Notes: a model not told the origin generated them from the letters alone. DNA of 41,937 nucleotides from Actinomycetes bacterium (GCA_021792405.1 JAJYUU010000020.1:1-41937), one strand, 5' to 3'; shown: positions 7,775 to 17,572, counted from the stretch's first letter. Program-made: numbers and translations.

Positions 7775-10057
7775 ATGAACCGAGTGCTCACCGCACTAGG
7801 AGTGGTTCTCGCGCTAGGCCTCGTCGTCCCGTTAACGCTTGCCGGTGCGTCCGACGCTGCCGTCGGGAGCACATCGGCCACCGGCCAGGCGACAACTGTC
7901 GCCGTCGGCCGGGCAGGCACGGTCCGGACCGGCTCGGTGGTCCGGTTTAACGTCGGGGCAACGCACTCGCCGCAACTCGAGCGAATGCTCGCCGGCCACC
8001 CCGGCCTGGCGCCGAAGGCGGCTGCGCTGCGACCCTCGAGCCTCCCGGCAGGGGCGTCGGCAGTGCAGGGCATCGATGTCGCGTCCTACCAGCACCCTGG
8101 CGGAGCTGCCATCGACTGGCGTCAGGTAGCGGCCGCGGGTTACAAGTTCGCGTTCATCAAGGCCACCGAAGGCTCGTATTACGTCAACCCGTATTACGCC
8201 TCCGATGCCGGCGATGCGCAGGCTTCCGGGATGTTCGTGGCCCCGTACGCATTCGCGATCCCGAACTACTCGGGCGGCGCCCTGCAGGCCGACTACGCTC
8301 TGGACAACGCGGACTACGCGCCGGATGGCCGGCTGCTTCCGCCCGTACTCGACATCGAGTACGACCCGTACGTGTCGCAGGACAAAACGAACATCTGCTA
8401 CGGCCTCACCCCGGCCCAGATGGTCGGGTGGATCAGCGCGTTCACCGCCGAGATCCAGCGCCGCACCGGGCAGGATCCGGTGATCTACACGACGGCCGGC
8501 TGGTGGAGTCAGTGCACCGGCGATAGCGCTGCGTTTGCCGCCGACCCGCTGTGGATAGCGGACTACGGCGTCTCGGCGCCCGCCGTTCCGGGCGCCTGGA
8601 GCAACAACTGGGCTTACTGGCAGTACACGTCTTCGGCGAACGTCCCCGGCATCGATTGCAAGGTCCTGGTAAATAACAAGACCGAGTACGCCTGCGACGC
8701 CAGTTACCTGAGCAGCACCGCACTGGAACTTGCCGCGCCGGCTAGCCAGAGCAACGCGGTCGGCAGCACTGCCAGTCTTCAGGCCGGCGTGCTCTACGCC
8801 GGCCTGGCGCCGGGATACACCGGCTCGTCTGTGACCTACAGCGCGACCCGCTTGCCAACAGGCGCCCAGATTGGCACGAGCACCGGCACAGTGAGCGGGA
8901 CGCTTGCGGATATAGCCGCGTTCCCGGCGGTAATAACGGCGTCGGTCACCGGCGACCCGGACGCTACGCAGCAATTCAGCTGGTACGTGCACGGCGGCGT
9001 CAGCCTTGGCAGGCTGACGCGTCAGCGGGGATCGGTGGGGGCGCCGGCCGATTATCAGGTCCCTGCTACTGACGGACTGGGCGGCTGCACGCTGCAGTTC
9101 TCCTCGTCCGCGCTGCCGCCGGGCCTGTCGCTCAGCAGTTGCGGCACGATATCCGGCTGGCTGACGACCATGGGATACTACCGGGTCCGGGTGCGGGTTA
9201 CCGATAGCTCCGGCGCGCTGCTGGCGCGCGGCGTGCTCATCTGGCGAGTGGGCGCCGCGACCGGGAGCGGGCCGGCCGGCCAGCTCCGGCTCCGCCGGGA
9301 TGGCAAGTGCCTTACCGAGCGGAATCGCACCGATATCGCGATCGAGCCCTGCAGCCGGTCCGCTGCCGAGCAATGGACGGTCGCCGCCGATGGCTCGCTG
9401 CGGGCAGGCGGCAGCTGCCTGGCGGCCAAGTATGCCCGCGGCAGCGCTCCCGGCGCCCTGGTGATGAGATCCTGCGGCACCGATCCGCAGCGCTGGCAGC
9501 TCGGCTCGAACGCGGTGCTGACGAACGTAGCCAGCGGCCGTTGCCTGGCCGACACCGGCAGCCGGAACGGCTGGCGCGCGGTTGCCGCGGTCTGCCAGGC
9601 CACCCCCGAGCCTGTCGGCAGTGAGAGCCGCCCTAGCTGGAGCCAGCAGTGGACGCTGCCGGCCGGACCGCTGACCTCGGGAGTCGCCGGGTACTGCGCC
9701 AGCAGCGCGGGCGCCGCCAGAGATCCGGCTGGCGTGGTCACGCTGCGCGGCTGCTACTCCACGGCGCAGCAGTCGTGGACGGTCAGGCCGGACGGTGCGC
9801 TCAGCACCGGAGGCCAGTGCCTCAGCACGGCTGGCGGGAGCCTGGCTCCCGGCACGGAGCTCCGGCTGGTTCCCTGCCTGCCGGGTGCCCCCAGCCAGGT
9901 CTGGCAGCTGTCCGGCGGCCCGATCGGAGTTCAACTGCTTAGTCCGGCCGCCGGGCTGTGCGCGGCAGATCCCGGCGACCGGGCGAAGACCGGCACGCTG
10001 CTGAGGCTCGGTCCGTGCCTGGCTGGCGACCCTGGCGGCAGCTGGCGGGTTAGTTAA
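7775..10057 (+). CDS. Secreted GH25 lysozyme with Ig-like region and C-terminal ricin-B-type lectin repeats
   Basis: Signal peptide MNRVLTALGVVLALGLVVPLTLAGA; GH25: GIDVASYQHPGGAAIDWRQVAAAGYKFAFIKATEGSYYVNPYY...PVLDIEYDP; later QxW-like units (EQWTVAADGSL, QRWQLG, QQWTL, QSWTV, QVWQLS). ATG at 7775 follows AGGAGAG. Confidence 0.88.
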   Translation: MNRVLTALGVVLALGLVVPLTLAGASDAAVGSTSATGQATTVAVGRAGTVRTGSVVRFNVGATHSPQLERMLAGHPGLAPKAAALRPSSLPAGASAVQGIDVASYQHPGGAAIDWRQVAAAGYKFAFIKATEGSYYVNPYYASDAGDAQASGMFVAPYAFAIPNYSGGALQADYALDNADYAPDGRLLPPVLDIEYDPYVSQDKTNICYGLTPAQMVGWISAFTAEIQRRTGQDPVIYTTAGWWSQCTGDSAAFAADPLWIADYGVSAPAVPGAWSNNWAYWQYTSSANVPGIDCKVLVNNKTEYACDASYLSSTALELAAPASQSNAVGSTASLQAGVLYAGLAPGYTGSSVTYSATRLPTGAQIGTSTGTVSGTLADIAAFPAVITASVTGDPDATQQFSWYVHGGVSLGRLTRQRGSVGAPADYQVPATDGLGGCTLQFSSSALPPGLSLSSCGTISGWLTTMGYYRVRVRVTDSSGALLARGVLIWRVGAATGSGPAGQLRLRRDGKCLTERNRTDIAIEPCSRSAAEQWTVAADGSLRAGGSCLAAKYARGSAPGALVMRSCGTDPQRWQLGSNAVLTNVASGRCLADTGSRNGWRAVAAVCQATPEPVGSESRPSWSQQWTLPAGPLTSGVAGYCASSAGAARDPAGVVTLRGCYSTAQQSWTVRPDGALSTGGQCLSTAGGSLAPGTELRLVPCLPGAPSQVWQLSGGPIGVQLLSPAAGLCAADPGDRAKTGTLLRLGPCLAGDPGGSWRVS

Positions 10058-10063
10058 CCGGCT

Positions 10064-11464
10064 CTAGCCGACGAGGGTCTTGACCGCACTAGCCATCTCG
10101 GCCAGCGCCTTCTTCGCGTCGGCGAAGTACATGCTGGTCTTCGGGTTGACGTAAAGCTCGTTGTCGATCCCCGCGTAGCCGTGGCCCATCGATCGTTTGA
10201 TCACGATGATGCTCTTGGCCTGGTCGACATTCAGGATCGGCATGCCGGAGATCGCCGTGCCGGGCCGGCGAGCGGCGGGGTTGGTCACGTCGTTGGCCCC
10301 GATGACCAGCGCGACGTCCGCCCTGGCAAACTCCGGGTTGATCTCGTCCATCTCCTTGAGCTGCGGGTAGGGCACGTTGGCCTCGGCTAGCAGCACATTC
10401 ATGTGGCCAGGCATACGGCCTGCCACCGGGTGAATCGCGTAGCTGACCTCGACGCCGCGTGATTCCAGGATCTCGGCGAGCGTCGCCACCTCATGCTGAG
10501 CCTGGGCTGCCGCGAGTCCGTAGCCGGGCACGATGATGACCTTGGCGGCGTAGGCAAGCTGGATCGCCGCGTCGTCGGCGGCGATGGAATGCACGCTGCC
10601 GCCCGGTCCGGCTACCGCGGCTACCGCGTCGCCGGTGCCGAAGCCGCCGACAATGATGTTGCGGATCGAGCGGTTCATGGCGTCGGCCATCAGCTTGGTC
10701 AGGATGCCACCCGACGCACCGACCAGCGCACCGGCAATGATCATGGCCCAGTTGCCGATGACGAAGCCGGCCATCGCGACCGCGGTTCCGGTGAATGCGT
10801 TGAGCAGTGAGATGACAACCGGCATGTCGGCTCCGCCGATTGGCATCACCATCGAGACGCCGAAGATCAGCGAGGCGACGATGACGACAGTGAGCAGGGC
10901 CGCGCTCGGCGACGCGATCAGGTAGGCGCCGAAGCCGACTGCGATCAGCGCGAGCACGCTGTTCACCAGCCGGGCACCGGGGAAGGCCACCGGCGCCGAG
11001 GTGATGACACCCTGCAGTTTGCCGGCCGCGATGAGCGAGCCGGAGAACGTGACGCCGCCAATGATCACGTCGAGCAGGGTGGTGACCGACGTGGTGGCCG
11101 AGACCGACGTGCCCGCGCGTATGTAGTCGTGGAGGCCGACCAGCGCGGCCGCCCCGCCGCCGACGGCGTTGAACATGCTGACGAGCTGTGGCATGGCCGT
11201 CATCTGGACCTTGCGCGCCGAGTAGAGCCCGGCCGCCCCGCCGACAAGCGCACCCGCCAGCATGACGACCCACCCGGTGGCGGTGATCTGGTTGCCATGA
11301 ATGACGATCGCGAACGTCGCCGCGATGGCTGCTGTCATCCCGGCGGTCGAGACCTGGTTACCACGGCGGGCCGTGGCCGGGGTATTCATCAGGTGCAGGC
11401 CGAGCACGAAGCACGAGGCGGCGAGTACGTAGATGAGCTGGATGACCCAGTCGAATGTGCTCAT
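10064..11464 (-). CDS. pntB: NAD(P) transhydrogenase subunit beta
   Basis: Multi-TM N-terminus; C-terminal dIII VIIVPGYGLAAAQAQHEV, HPVAGRMPGHMNVLLAEANVPY, GANDVTNPAAR, MGHGYAGIDNELY. Confidence 0.95.
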   Translation of the reverse strand: MSTFDWVIQLIYVLAASCFVLGLHLMNTPATARRGNQVSTAGMTAAIAATFAIVIHGNQITATGWVVMLAGALVGGAAGLYSARKVQMTAMPQLVSMFNAVGGGAAALVGLHDYIRAGTSVSATTSVTTLLDVIIGGVTFSGSLIAAGKLQGVITSAPVAFPGARLVNSVLALIAVGFGAYLIASPSAALLTVVIVASLIFGVSMVMPIGGADMPVVISLLNAFTGTAVAMAGFVIGNWAMIIAGALVGASGGILTKLMADAMNRSIRNIIVGGFGTGDAVAAVAGPGGSVHSIAADDAAIQLAYAAKVIIVPGYGLAAAQAQHEVATLAEILESRGVEVSYAIHPVAGRMPGHMNVLLAEANVPYPQLKEMDEINPEFARADVALVIGANDVTNPAARRPGTAISGMPILNVDQAKSIIVIKRSMGHGYAGIDNELYVNPKTSMYFADAKKALAEMASAVKTLVG

Positions 11465-11874
11465 GCCGACCGGCCCTTGCTGCCTGAGCCATTCGCGGCC
11501 ACTGCAGAACTGCCGGGTTTCGCGGCGTTCGCCGGCGGGCTGACTGCCGCTGGCTCGCCGGCCGTTGCGACGGCCGGCCGTTTGCGGAACATCTTGAGCA
11601 TGCGGCCCGTCACCGCGTACCCGCCGACCACGTTGGCGGCGGCGAGGGCAGCGGCCAGGAACGCGATCACGTAGCCGATCGCGTTGTTCGCGGTCACGGC
11701 GATCAGCATCGCGCCGGCCAGCACGATGCCGTGAATCGAGTTGGCGGCCGACATCAGCGGCGTGTGCAAGGTCGCCGGGACCTTGCTGATGACCTCGAAG
11801 CCCACCCAGAGGCTGAGCACGAAGATGGTTATGTCAACGAGCAGAGCCGGGTACGGCACGGGCTGCCCCTTCAT
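11461..11874 (-). CDS. pntA2: NAD(P) transhydrogenase alpha subunit, membrane part (alpha2)
   Basis: WVGFEVISKVPATLHTPLMSAANSIHGIVLAGAML; overlaps pntB start and pntA1 end. Confidence 0.9.
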   Translation of the reverse strand: MKGQPVPYPALLVDITIFVLSLWVGFEVISKVPATLHTPLMSAANSIHGIVLAGAMLIAVTANNAIGYVIAFLAAALAAANVVGGYAVTGRMLKMFRKRPAVATAGEPAAVSPPANAAKPGSSAVAANGSGSKGRSA

Positions 11875-13060
11875 CGGGTTGGTCGGGGTGGAGTCGGGAG
11901 GTACCGGTAGCCGGGTCGGCTTGCACGGCCTGGTCGTCGGCTGCCGTCAGCGCGGGATGGACTATTGCGCCGCCGGTCGTGATGATGACGCCGGCTCGCA
12001 GTTCGGCATCACGGTCCAGTGCCAGCGCGCCGTCGTCGATCAGGTAGAGCAGTAGCGCACTGATGTTCCGCGCGTACATTGCCGATGCGGCCGCGGCCAT
12101 GCTGGACGGCAAGCCAGAAGCGCCGATGACGGCTACCCCGTTCTCGGTCAGGATGGTCTCACCGGGAACCGATCCTGCCGCGTTCCCGCCCAGGGCGCTG
12201 GCCCCCATGTCCACGACCACCGAACCCGGCGCCATCGCCTTGAGTGCGTCCTGCGTGACCAGCAGCGGGGGACGGCGACCCGGCACCTGGGCTGTGGTGA
12301 TCACGACATCGTGCCGGGCGATGTGGCCGGCCAGTTCCTGCTGCTGTGCCATCCGCTCGTCGTCGGTCAGCGCGCGAGCGTAGCCTCCCTCGCCCGCTGC
12401 GGAGTCAACTGAGGTGAGCTCGATGAAGGTGGCGCCCACCGATTCTGCCTCGGTTCTGGTTTCCGGCCGCACATCGTAGGCGCTCACCAGCGCGCCGAGC
12501 CGACGGGCAGTGCCGATCGCCTGCAGCCCGGCTACGCCCGTGCCGAGCACCAGTACCTTGGCCGGCCGGGCGGTGCCTGCCGCGGTGATGAGCAGCGGGA
12601 AGAACCTGCCGAAGTGGGTGGCCCCGAGCAGCGCGGCCTTGTAGCCGGCGATGTTGGCCTGAGAGGACAGTGCATCCATGGGCTGCGCCCTCGGCAGCGT
12701 CCGCGGGATCATGTCCATGCTCAGTGCGGTCACCCCGGCCGCCGCCAGCGCGGCAGTCAGGTCCGGGTCGGTGAGCGGCGCGAGCAGTCCGATGACAGTC
12801 TGGCCAGGCCGCAGCGCCGCCACGGCCGCTGCGTCCGGCTTTCCGACCATGAGCACGACATCGGCCGCCAGCGCGTCAGCGCGGCTGACCACCGAGGCAC
12901 CAGCCGCCGTATAGCTGTCGTCGGTATGCCATGCGCCATCGCCGGCGCCCGACTCGACGAGCACATCGAGGCCGACCGCGCGCAGCTTAGCCACGGCTTC
13001 CGGGACGAGCGCGACTCGCCGCTCGCCGGGCGCGGTCTCCTTGACCACGGATATCTTCAT
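11834..13060 (-). CDS. pntA1: NAD(P) transhydrogenase alpha subunit, NAD-binding part (alpha1)
   Basis: MKISVVKETAPGERRVALVPEAVAKL; VLVLGTGVAGLQAIGTARRLGALVSAYDVRPE. Confidence 0.93.
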   Translation of the reverse strand: MKISVVKETAPGERRVALVPEAVAKLRAVGLDVLVESGAGDGAWHTDDSYTAAGASVVSRADALAADVVLMVGKPDAAAVAALRPGQTVIGLLAPLTDPDLTAALAAAGVTALSMDMIPRTLPRAQPMDALSSQANIAGYKAALLGATHFGRFFPLLITAAGTARPAKVLVLGTGVAGLQAIGTARRLGALVSAYDVRPETRTEAESVGATFIELTSVDSAAGEGGYARALTDDERMAQQQELAGHIARHDVVITTAQVPGRRPPLLVTQDALKAMAPGSVVVDMGASALGGNAAGSVPGETILTENGVAVIGASGLPSSMAAAASAMYARNISALLLYLIDDGALALDRDAELRAGVIITTGGAIVHPALTAADDQAVQADPATGTSRLHPDQPDEGAARAVPGSAR

Positions 13061-13315
13061 GCACAGACCTCGCTCGGTCGCCGGGGCCGGTCAGGCGGCC
13101 CGCCCCCGGGCCGCAGTGTCAAGTATGGTCCGATCTGTTACCCCGTCAGTAGGGACCCTAGTCCCCTCCGCTGACTTTAAGGCTCCAGGCCGACCTGGGC
13201 TCGCCTGGACTGACCCTCCCCACGGGCCAGATCGGCCTAGATGTCACCTTAGCCAGCGGGCCGCCGCGCTCAGTGCGAGTGCCCTGGCGAGCCGCAGCGG
13301 CTCTGGCACGCTCGG

Positions 13316-14104
13316 CTAGCCGCGGCCGAAGACAATCCCGCCGGTGTCGGCCTCAGTCCCGTCAGCACGGATCAAGTAGCCCTCGTACCCGTCGAGTGCG
13401 GCAACGCGCGCCAGCACGTCGTCGCCGCCGACCGCAAGCGCGGTCGCGATTGCGTCAGCCATCGCCAGGCTGGGCCCGATGATCGTGGCAGACGCGATCG
13501 CAGCGGCCCGCATGCCCGGCGGGCTGTACAGATGCTGGCCCCGCTCGTAGCAGCCGGACGTCGCGATGGCCGCGGTGACGCCGGTTACGATCGCCGCCAG
13601 AGCGTCGGGAAGCCAGGGATGCCGGATCCCGATCCGCCAGCCGGTGCCGTCGGTGTCAGGCGGCTGGCCGAATACCGCGATGTCGCCGCCACCGTTGATC
13701 ATTGCCGCCGCCATGCCGGCGTCCCGCAGCACCGCGAGCGACTTCTCTATCGCCCACCCCTTGACCAGGCCCGTCGGATCCACGCCGCCGGGAGCGGCCC
13801 ACGGGTCGAACCAGCCGCCGGTCACCGTGCGCGCGCCAGCGCACTGGTCGAGCACCTCGGCCACTTCTGCGGGCAGGCTGGCGAGCTGCGCCTGGCCGCG
13901 ACGCATCAGGCTCACTGGACTGCGCGGATCCCATGTGCTGAAGACGAGATCTGCCCGGTGCAGCACGGCGCACGCCGCCGCGATCGCACCGGCGACCGCG
14001 TCCCCCGGCTGGTCGCTGACCACTGAGAACGACACCGCGGTGCCCATGACGTGCTCCACGTGCCCGACGAGCGAGGCACCAACGGGCGTTTGGCCGGATG
14101 TCAT
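13316..14104 (-). CDS. apbE: FAD:protein FMN transferase (ApbE)
   Basis: MGTAVSFSVV...FSTWDPRSPVSLM, DPTGLVKGWAIEKS, INGGGDIAVFG, AIATSGCYERG. Confidence 0.9.
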   Translation of the reverse strand: MTSGQTPVGASLVGHVEHVMGTAVSFSVVSDQPGDAVAGAIAAACAVLHRADLVFSTWDPRSPVSLMRRGQAQLASLPAEVAEVLDQCAGARTVTGGWFDPWAAPGGVDPTGLVKGWAIEKSLAVLRDAGMAAAMINGGGDIAVFGQPPDTDGTGWRIGIRHPWLPDALAAIVTGVTAAIATSGCYERGQHLYSPPGMRAAAIASATIIGPSLAMADAIATALAVGGDDVLARVAALDGYEGYLIRADGTEADTGGIVFGRG

Positions 14105-14583
14105 GCCTGACGCAGTTTGTCGATCGCTGCCTGGAGGGACGCCGCGTAAGCCTCACTGGTGTAGGTCGCTCCGCTGACCCCGTTGATCTGGGCACTCTGA
14201 GCGGACATGACCTGGTTGCGCAGCATCGGGATCACGTAGGCGGCAAGCTGCTGCGAATACTGGTCGATGGTACGGAGGGCTGGCACTGCGACATTGACGA
14301 TCTTGCCGCTGCGCACGGTGACCCGGACCGCGAGCTGGCCGTAGCCGTACTGCTCGGTAGCGCCGGTGGCGCTGCGCATGGCACTGCCGCCGGGGAAGTG
14401 GACGGCTCCCGACGGCGACCCCGAACCACTATTGGACGTGGCCTGGCTGTGCGTGGCCGACTGGCTTGAGCCGCCACCGGCGAGCGCGCCCAGCGACGAG
14501 GACGGGGGGTGGGAGTGGAAGCCCAGCATTCCGGCGAGGCCGGCGATAGTGCCGGCGAAGACGAACAGCGGTGCCCGCTTCAT
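14101..14583 (-). CDS. FMN-binding domain protein, putative ApbE substrate
   Basis: Signal-like N-terminus; VRSGKIVNVAVPAL...QINGVSGATYTSEAYAASLQAAID with SGATYT flavinylation-type motif; overlaps the apbE start by 4 bp. Confidence 0.88.
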   Translation of the reverse strand: MKRAPLFVFAGTIAGLAGMLGFHSHPPSSSLGALAGGGSSQSATHSQATSNSGSGSPSGAVHFPGGSAMRSATGATEQYGYGQLAVRVTVRSGKIVNVAVPALRTIDQYSQQLAAYVIPMLRNQVMSAQSAQINGVSGATYTSEAYAASLQAAIDKLRQA

Positions 14584-14632
14584 CGTGTCGTGCTCCTACT
14601 CGCCATGACGGTGGCTGCTCTCGTAGCGCTTC

Positions 14633-16081
14633 TCATAGCGCGAACGCCTCATGATGGATGGACTCATCCGCGACGCCGAGGGATTTGACCAGCGGGACCA
14701 AGTCCGCGACGAACCCTTCGGGACCGCAGATGTAGACGTCGCGCTGCCCGATGTCAGGCACCATCCGCGCCAGCGCCCGTTCGTCGAGCCGGGCCTGGTT
14801 CCTGTCTCCGATCACCTCGTGCAGCTCGCCGCGTTTGTGGTGGACCAGTTCACCGATCTCTCGCCGGAGCACGAAGTCGGCTTCGCTGCTGGCACGGATG
14901 ATGACCACCGGAGCGCTGCGGCGCGGCAGGTCCTCGAGCAGCGACCGCAATGCGGTGACGCCGATGCCACCCGCGATCAGCAGTGCTCGCGGCTGCTGTT
15001 GCGCATGCTGAGTGAACGCACCGTACGGACCTTCGATCGCGACCTTGGTTCCCGGCGCGAGGCTGGCCAGGCTGCCGGAGTGATCACCGGCGTCCTTCAC
15101 CGTCAGGCGCAGGAACGGCGGGCGGGGCAGGGCGGAGAGGGAGTACGGATGTGCCTGCCACCACATCTTGGGCGTCAGGAACCGCCAGAGGAAGAACTGC
15201 CCGCCGGAGACGTGCAGCTTCTCCAGGTCGCGGCCGCGGAGGATGATCGACACCACCCCGGGCCCCTCGGGCCGCACCTCGACGACCTCAAGGCGATGGC
15301 GCATGGTCCGGATGATCGGGAGCCCGATCCGGTAGCCCAGCACCACCCCGGCTGTGGCGATCCACGCCAGTGCCCACACCAGCTGGGTGAGCGGGTGCCG
15401 GACGAAAGACGGCCCGAGCACTATGACGTGGGCGTAGGCGAGCGCCAGCGCGAGGTACATGTAGAGGTGGATGAGCCACCAGCGTTCGCGCGGCAGCCGG
15501 CGCCGTATTGCGCGCAGCGACACGACGCCGATCGCGCACATGATCCCCAGCGCCACTGTGGCAATGAGGACGTCCGGGTACTGGCCGACCAGTACCCCGG
15601 CCTCGCGCCACAGCCCGTTCTTGGCCGCTTGGGCATAGCCGACAGTGATGAAGATCGCATGCGCGATCAGCAAGCTGATGGGCCACGGCGCCAGTCCCCG
15701 GTGCCATCGCAGCAGGCCATCCTGACCAAGGACGCGCTCCACGAACGGGATGCGGCTGACCAGCAGCACCATGATCAGCGCTAGGTAGGTTCCGACCAGC
15801 CCGGTAAAGCTGCCGATGAAGATGGCAGGACCGCCGGCGGCGGAGAACTCGGCCCGGGTCTCGGCCGTCAGGGCGAGACCGACCGATACGCCAAGTCCCA
15901 AGCCGACGACCACGAGTGCTGCCTTGACCGCAGCGGGCTTGGGAGCCGGGCCCGGCGTTCCGGCCGCCTGGTCACGCCGGGACCGGCGGGAGGAGGCGGT
16001 AGGCAGGGCGTCGAATTGCGCAGTGCGAGCGCTCATGGTGCCAGATGGTGCCAGGCCAAGCTGGCTCTCGCGTGCAGACAA
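14633..16081 (-). CDS. Ferric reductase-like transmembrane protein with ferredoxin-NADP reductase-type FAD/NAD(P) domain (start may be the internal ATG at ~16036)
   Basis: TM bundle with RWHRGLAPWPISLLIAHAIF and RWWLIHLYMYLALALAYAHV; HPYSLSALPR, GPYGAF, LLIAGGIGVTALRSLLEDL, VYICGPEGFVADL. Confidence 0.9.
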   Translation of the reverse strand: MSARESQLGLAPSGTMSARTAQFDALPTASSRRSRRDQAAGTPGPAPKPAAVKAALVVVGLGLGVSVGLALTAETRAEFSAAGGPAIFIGSFTGLVGTYLALIMVLLVSRIPFVERVLGQDGLLRWHRGLAPWPISLLIAHAIFITVGYAQAAKNGLWREAGVLVGQYPDVLIATVALGIMCAIGVVSLRAIRRRLPRERWWLIHLYMYLALALAYAHVIVLGPSFVRHPLTQLVWALAWIATAGVVLGYRIGLPIIRTMRHRLEVVEVRPEGPGVVSIILRGRDLEKLHVSGGQFFLWRFLTPKMWWQAHPYSLSALPRPPFLRLTVKDAGDHSGSLASLAPGTKVAIEGPYGAFTQHAQQQPRALLIAGGIGVTALRSLLEDLPRRSAPVVIIRASSEADFVLRREIGELVHHKRGELHEVIGDRNQARLDERALARMVPDIGQRDVYICGPEGFVADLVPLVKSLGVADESIHHEAFAL

Positions 16082-16386
16082 CCTCGGTACTTGCTCTGAA
16101 CTAGCTCAATGGCCGACGGTGGAGACATGCCATCATTGTGGGGCCGCCGCCTTGCGATCCGATGAAGATCGGCAGCCAGTCCCGGAATCAAGCGGCTGGC
16201 CGGCCTCGAATCGGGCGGCGGCGAAGGTGAGCCCGGGTCAGCGAATACCCGGCACCTGGCTGCCGGCGCCGTGCCGCCTGGCCCGGCCTCAGGCCGGGTG
16301 GTGATCGGGCGCGTACGCTGCGTGGCGTAGCCTGTGCTGCGCTGCGCGTTACCGCAGTAACGGACGGGACCAGCCGGGGGAGGGCG

Positions 16387-16635
16387 ATGCCTGACTTCTT
16401 CCCGCCATCAGATGGGCGGGAGCTGGCCGCACGGCTGGCCGAGGCCAGCAGGCGGCTGTCCGCACTTGACCTGACGGGCCCGCTCGCGGCCCGGCTGCAC
16501 CGGCAGTTCATCGCCGTGTGCGACGCGGTCAAAGCAGCCGGGGCGGACGCGGAGACCGGCGAGCGCCGGCTTACCGCATTCCTGGAATCGCTAGAGCAAG
16601 CCAGCGCGCAGGCTCGCCGCAATAATTCGAATTAA
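16387..16635 (+). CDS. Small helical protein of unknown function upstream of HU
   Basis: 82-aa ORF (MPDFFPPSDGRELAARLAEASRRLSALDLTGPLAARLHRQF...) with GGGGGAG upstream. Confidence 0.5.
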   Translation: MPDFFPPSDGRELAARLAEASRRLSALDLTGPLAARLHRQFIAVCDAVKAAGADAETGERRLTAFLESLEQASAQARRNNSN

Positions 16636-16671
16636 AGTTCGTAGTTGGCCCAGTGGCCATGGGTGGGGGAC

Positions 16672-16947
16672 ATGAACAAGCGTGATCTGATCGATGCTGT
16701 GTCTGACCGGATGGGCGACAAGAAGACGGCCGCCGAGGCCGTCAACGCGGTCCTTGCGACTATTCAGGAAACAGTCGCTAGTGGTGACAAAGTATCGATA
16801 TCAGGATTCGGGGTATTCGAGAAGCAGATCCGCCCTGCTCGCACCGCACGTAACCCGGCTACCGGTGAGTCGGTCAAGGTGCCGAAGACGTCGGTGCCCA
16901 AGTTCCGCGCGGGAGCGGACTTCAAGGCCATGGTCAACGCGAGGTGA
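16672..16947 (+). CDS. hup: HU-family DNA-binding protein
   Basis: MNKRDLIDAVSDRMGDKKTAAEAVNAVLATIQETVASGDKVSISGFGVFEKQIRPARTARNPATGESVKVPKTSVPKFRAGADFKAMV; ATG at 16672 after GGTGGGGGA. Confidence 0.95.
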   Translation: MNKRDLIDAVSDRMGDKKTAAEAVNAVLATIQETVASGDKVSISGFGVFEKQIRPARTARNPATGESVKVPKTSVPKFRAGADFKAMVNAR

Positions 16948-16981
16948 CATGGTCAGCGGGCTGCGGCTAGCCGGCGCTCGG

Positions 16982-17407
16982 CTAGGGGCCGCGGTCGGTG
17001 CCGATAACTCGCCGCCCCCGTAGCGCGAACGCCAGCGCCATCTCGGCCACGGCGACGACGAAGACAGGCGCGACTGCGGTCCACAAGCCGACGATCGATG
17101 TCCCGGACGCCGCCAGGTATGACCAGATGAACAACACGATGAGCGCCGCGGTGGCGAGGCCGCTGACTGCGGCCTTGCCCAGGCCGCAGGTGCGGCGGAC
17201 GCGCAGGCCAGTCGCCGTCGCCGGGCCGCCGACGATTACGCAAGCCAACGCGGCGCTGGCCATCGACTGTGAGATCAGCGGGCCGGCCGACCCCTGATCC
17301 GATCCCGCCCGGATCAGGACTGCGAGCAGTGCGGTGGTGAGCACCCACATCGCCAGCACGGCGACAAGCCAGACCAAGCCGAGAGGCATTCGAGCACGCC
17401 GCTTCAC
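16982..17407 (-). CDS. Small multi-TM membrane protein
   Basis: About four hydrophobic helices; GTG start with GAGGA upstream. Confidence 0.6.
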   Translation of the reverse strand: MKRRARMPLGLVWLVAVLAMWVLTTALLAVLIRAGSDQGSAGPLISQSMASAALACVIVGGPATATGLRVRRTCGLGKAAVSGLATAALIVLFIWSYLAASGTSIVGLWTAVAPVFVVAVAEMALAFALRGRRVIGTDRGP

Positions 17408-17572
17408 AAATATCCTCTGATATCAATATTTGTATTGGCAAGAGCGACCATAGCCCACGCCTGAGTCCTCGTCCGAAGTGGTCGCCCAGATCTCTGCAGT
17501 CAGCTTGCCCGCCCGGGCCCACGGCACTCGTCCCCGCTTCAGCTTTCCCGGCCTGCTGCTCCCGGCCCGGGG

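Noticed and set aside
7832-9934. 700-aa minus-strand ORF antisense to the GH25 lysozyme
   Set aside because: High-GC shadow ORF; the plus frame has signal peptide and clear domains, while the antisense translation is low-complexity Arg/Ala/Gly-rich.
14651-15784. 377-aa plus-strand ORF opposite the ferric reductase-like gene
   Set aside because: Antisense shadow ORF; no domain features.
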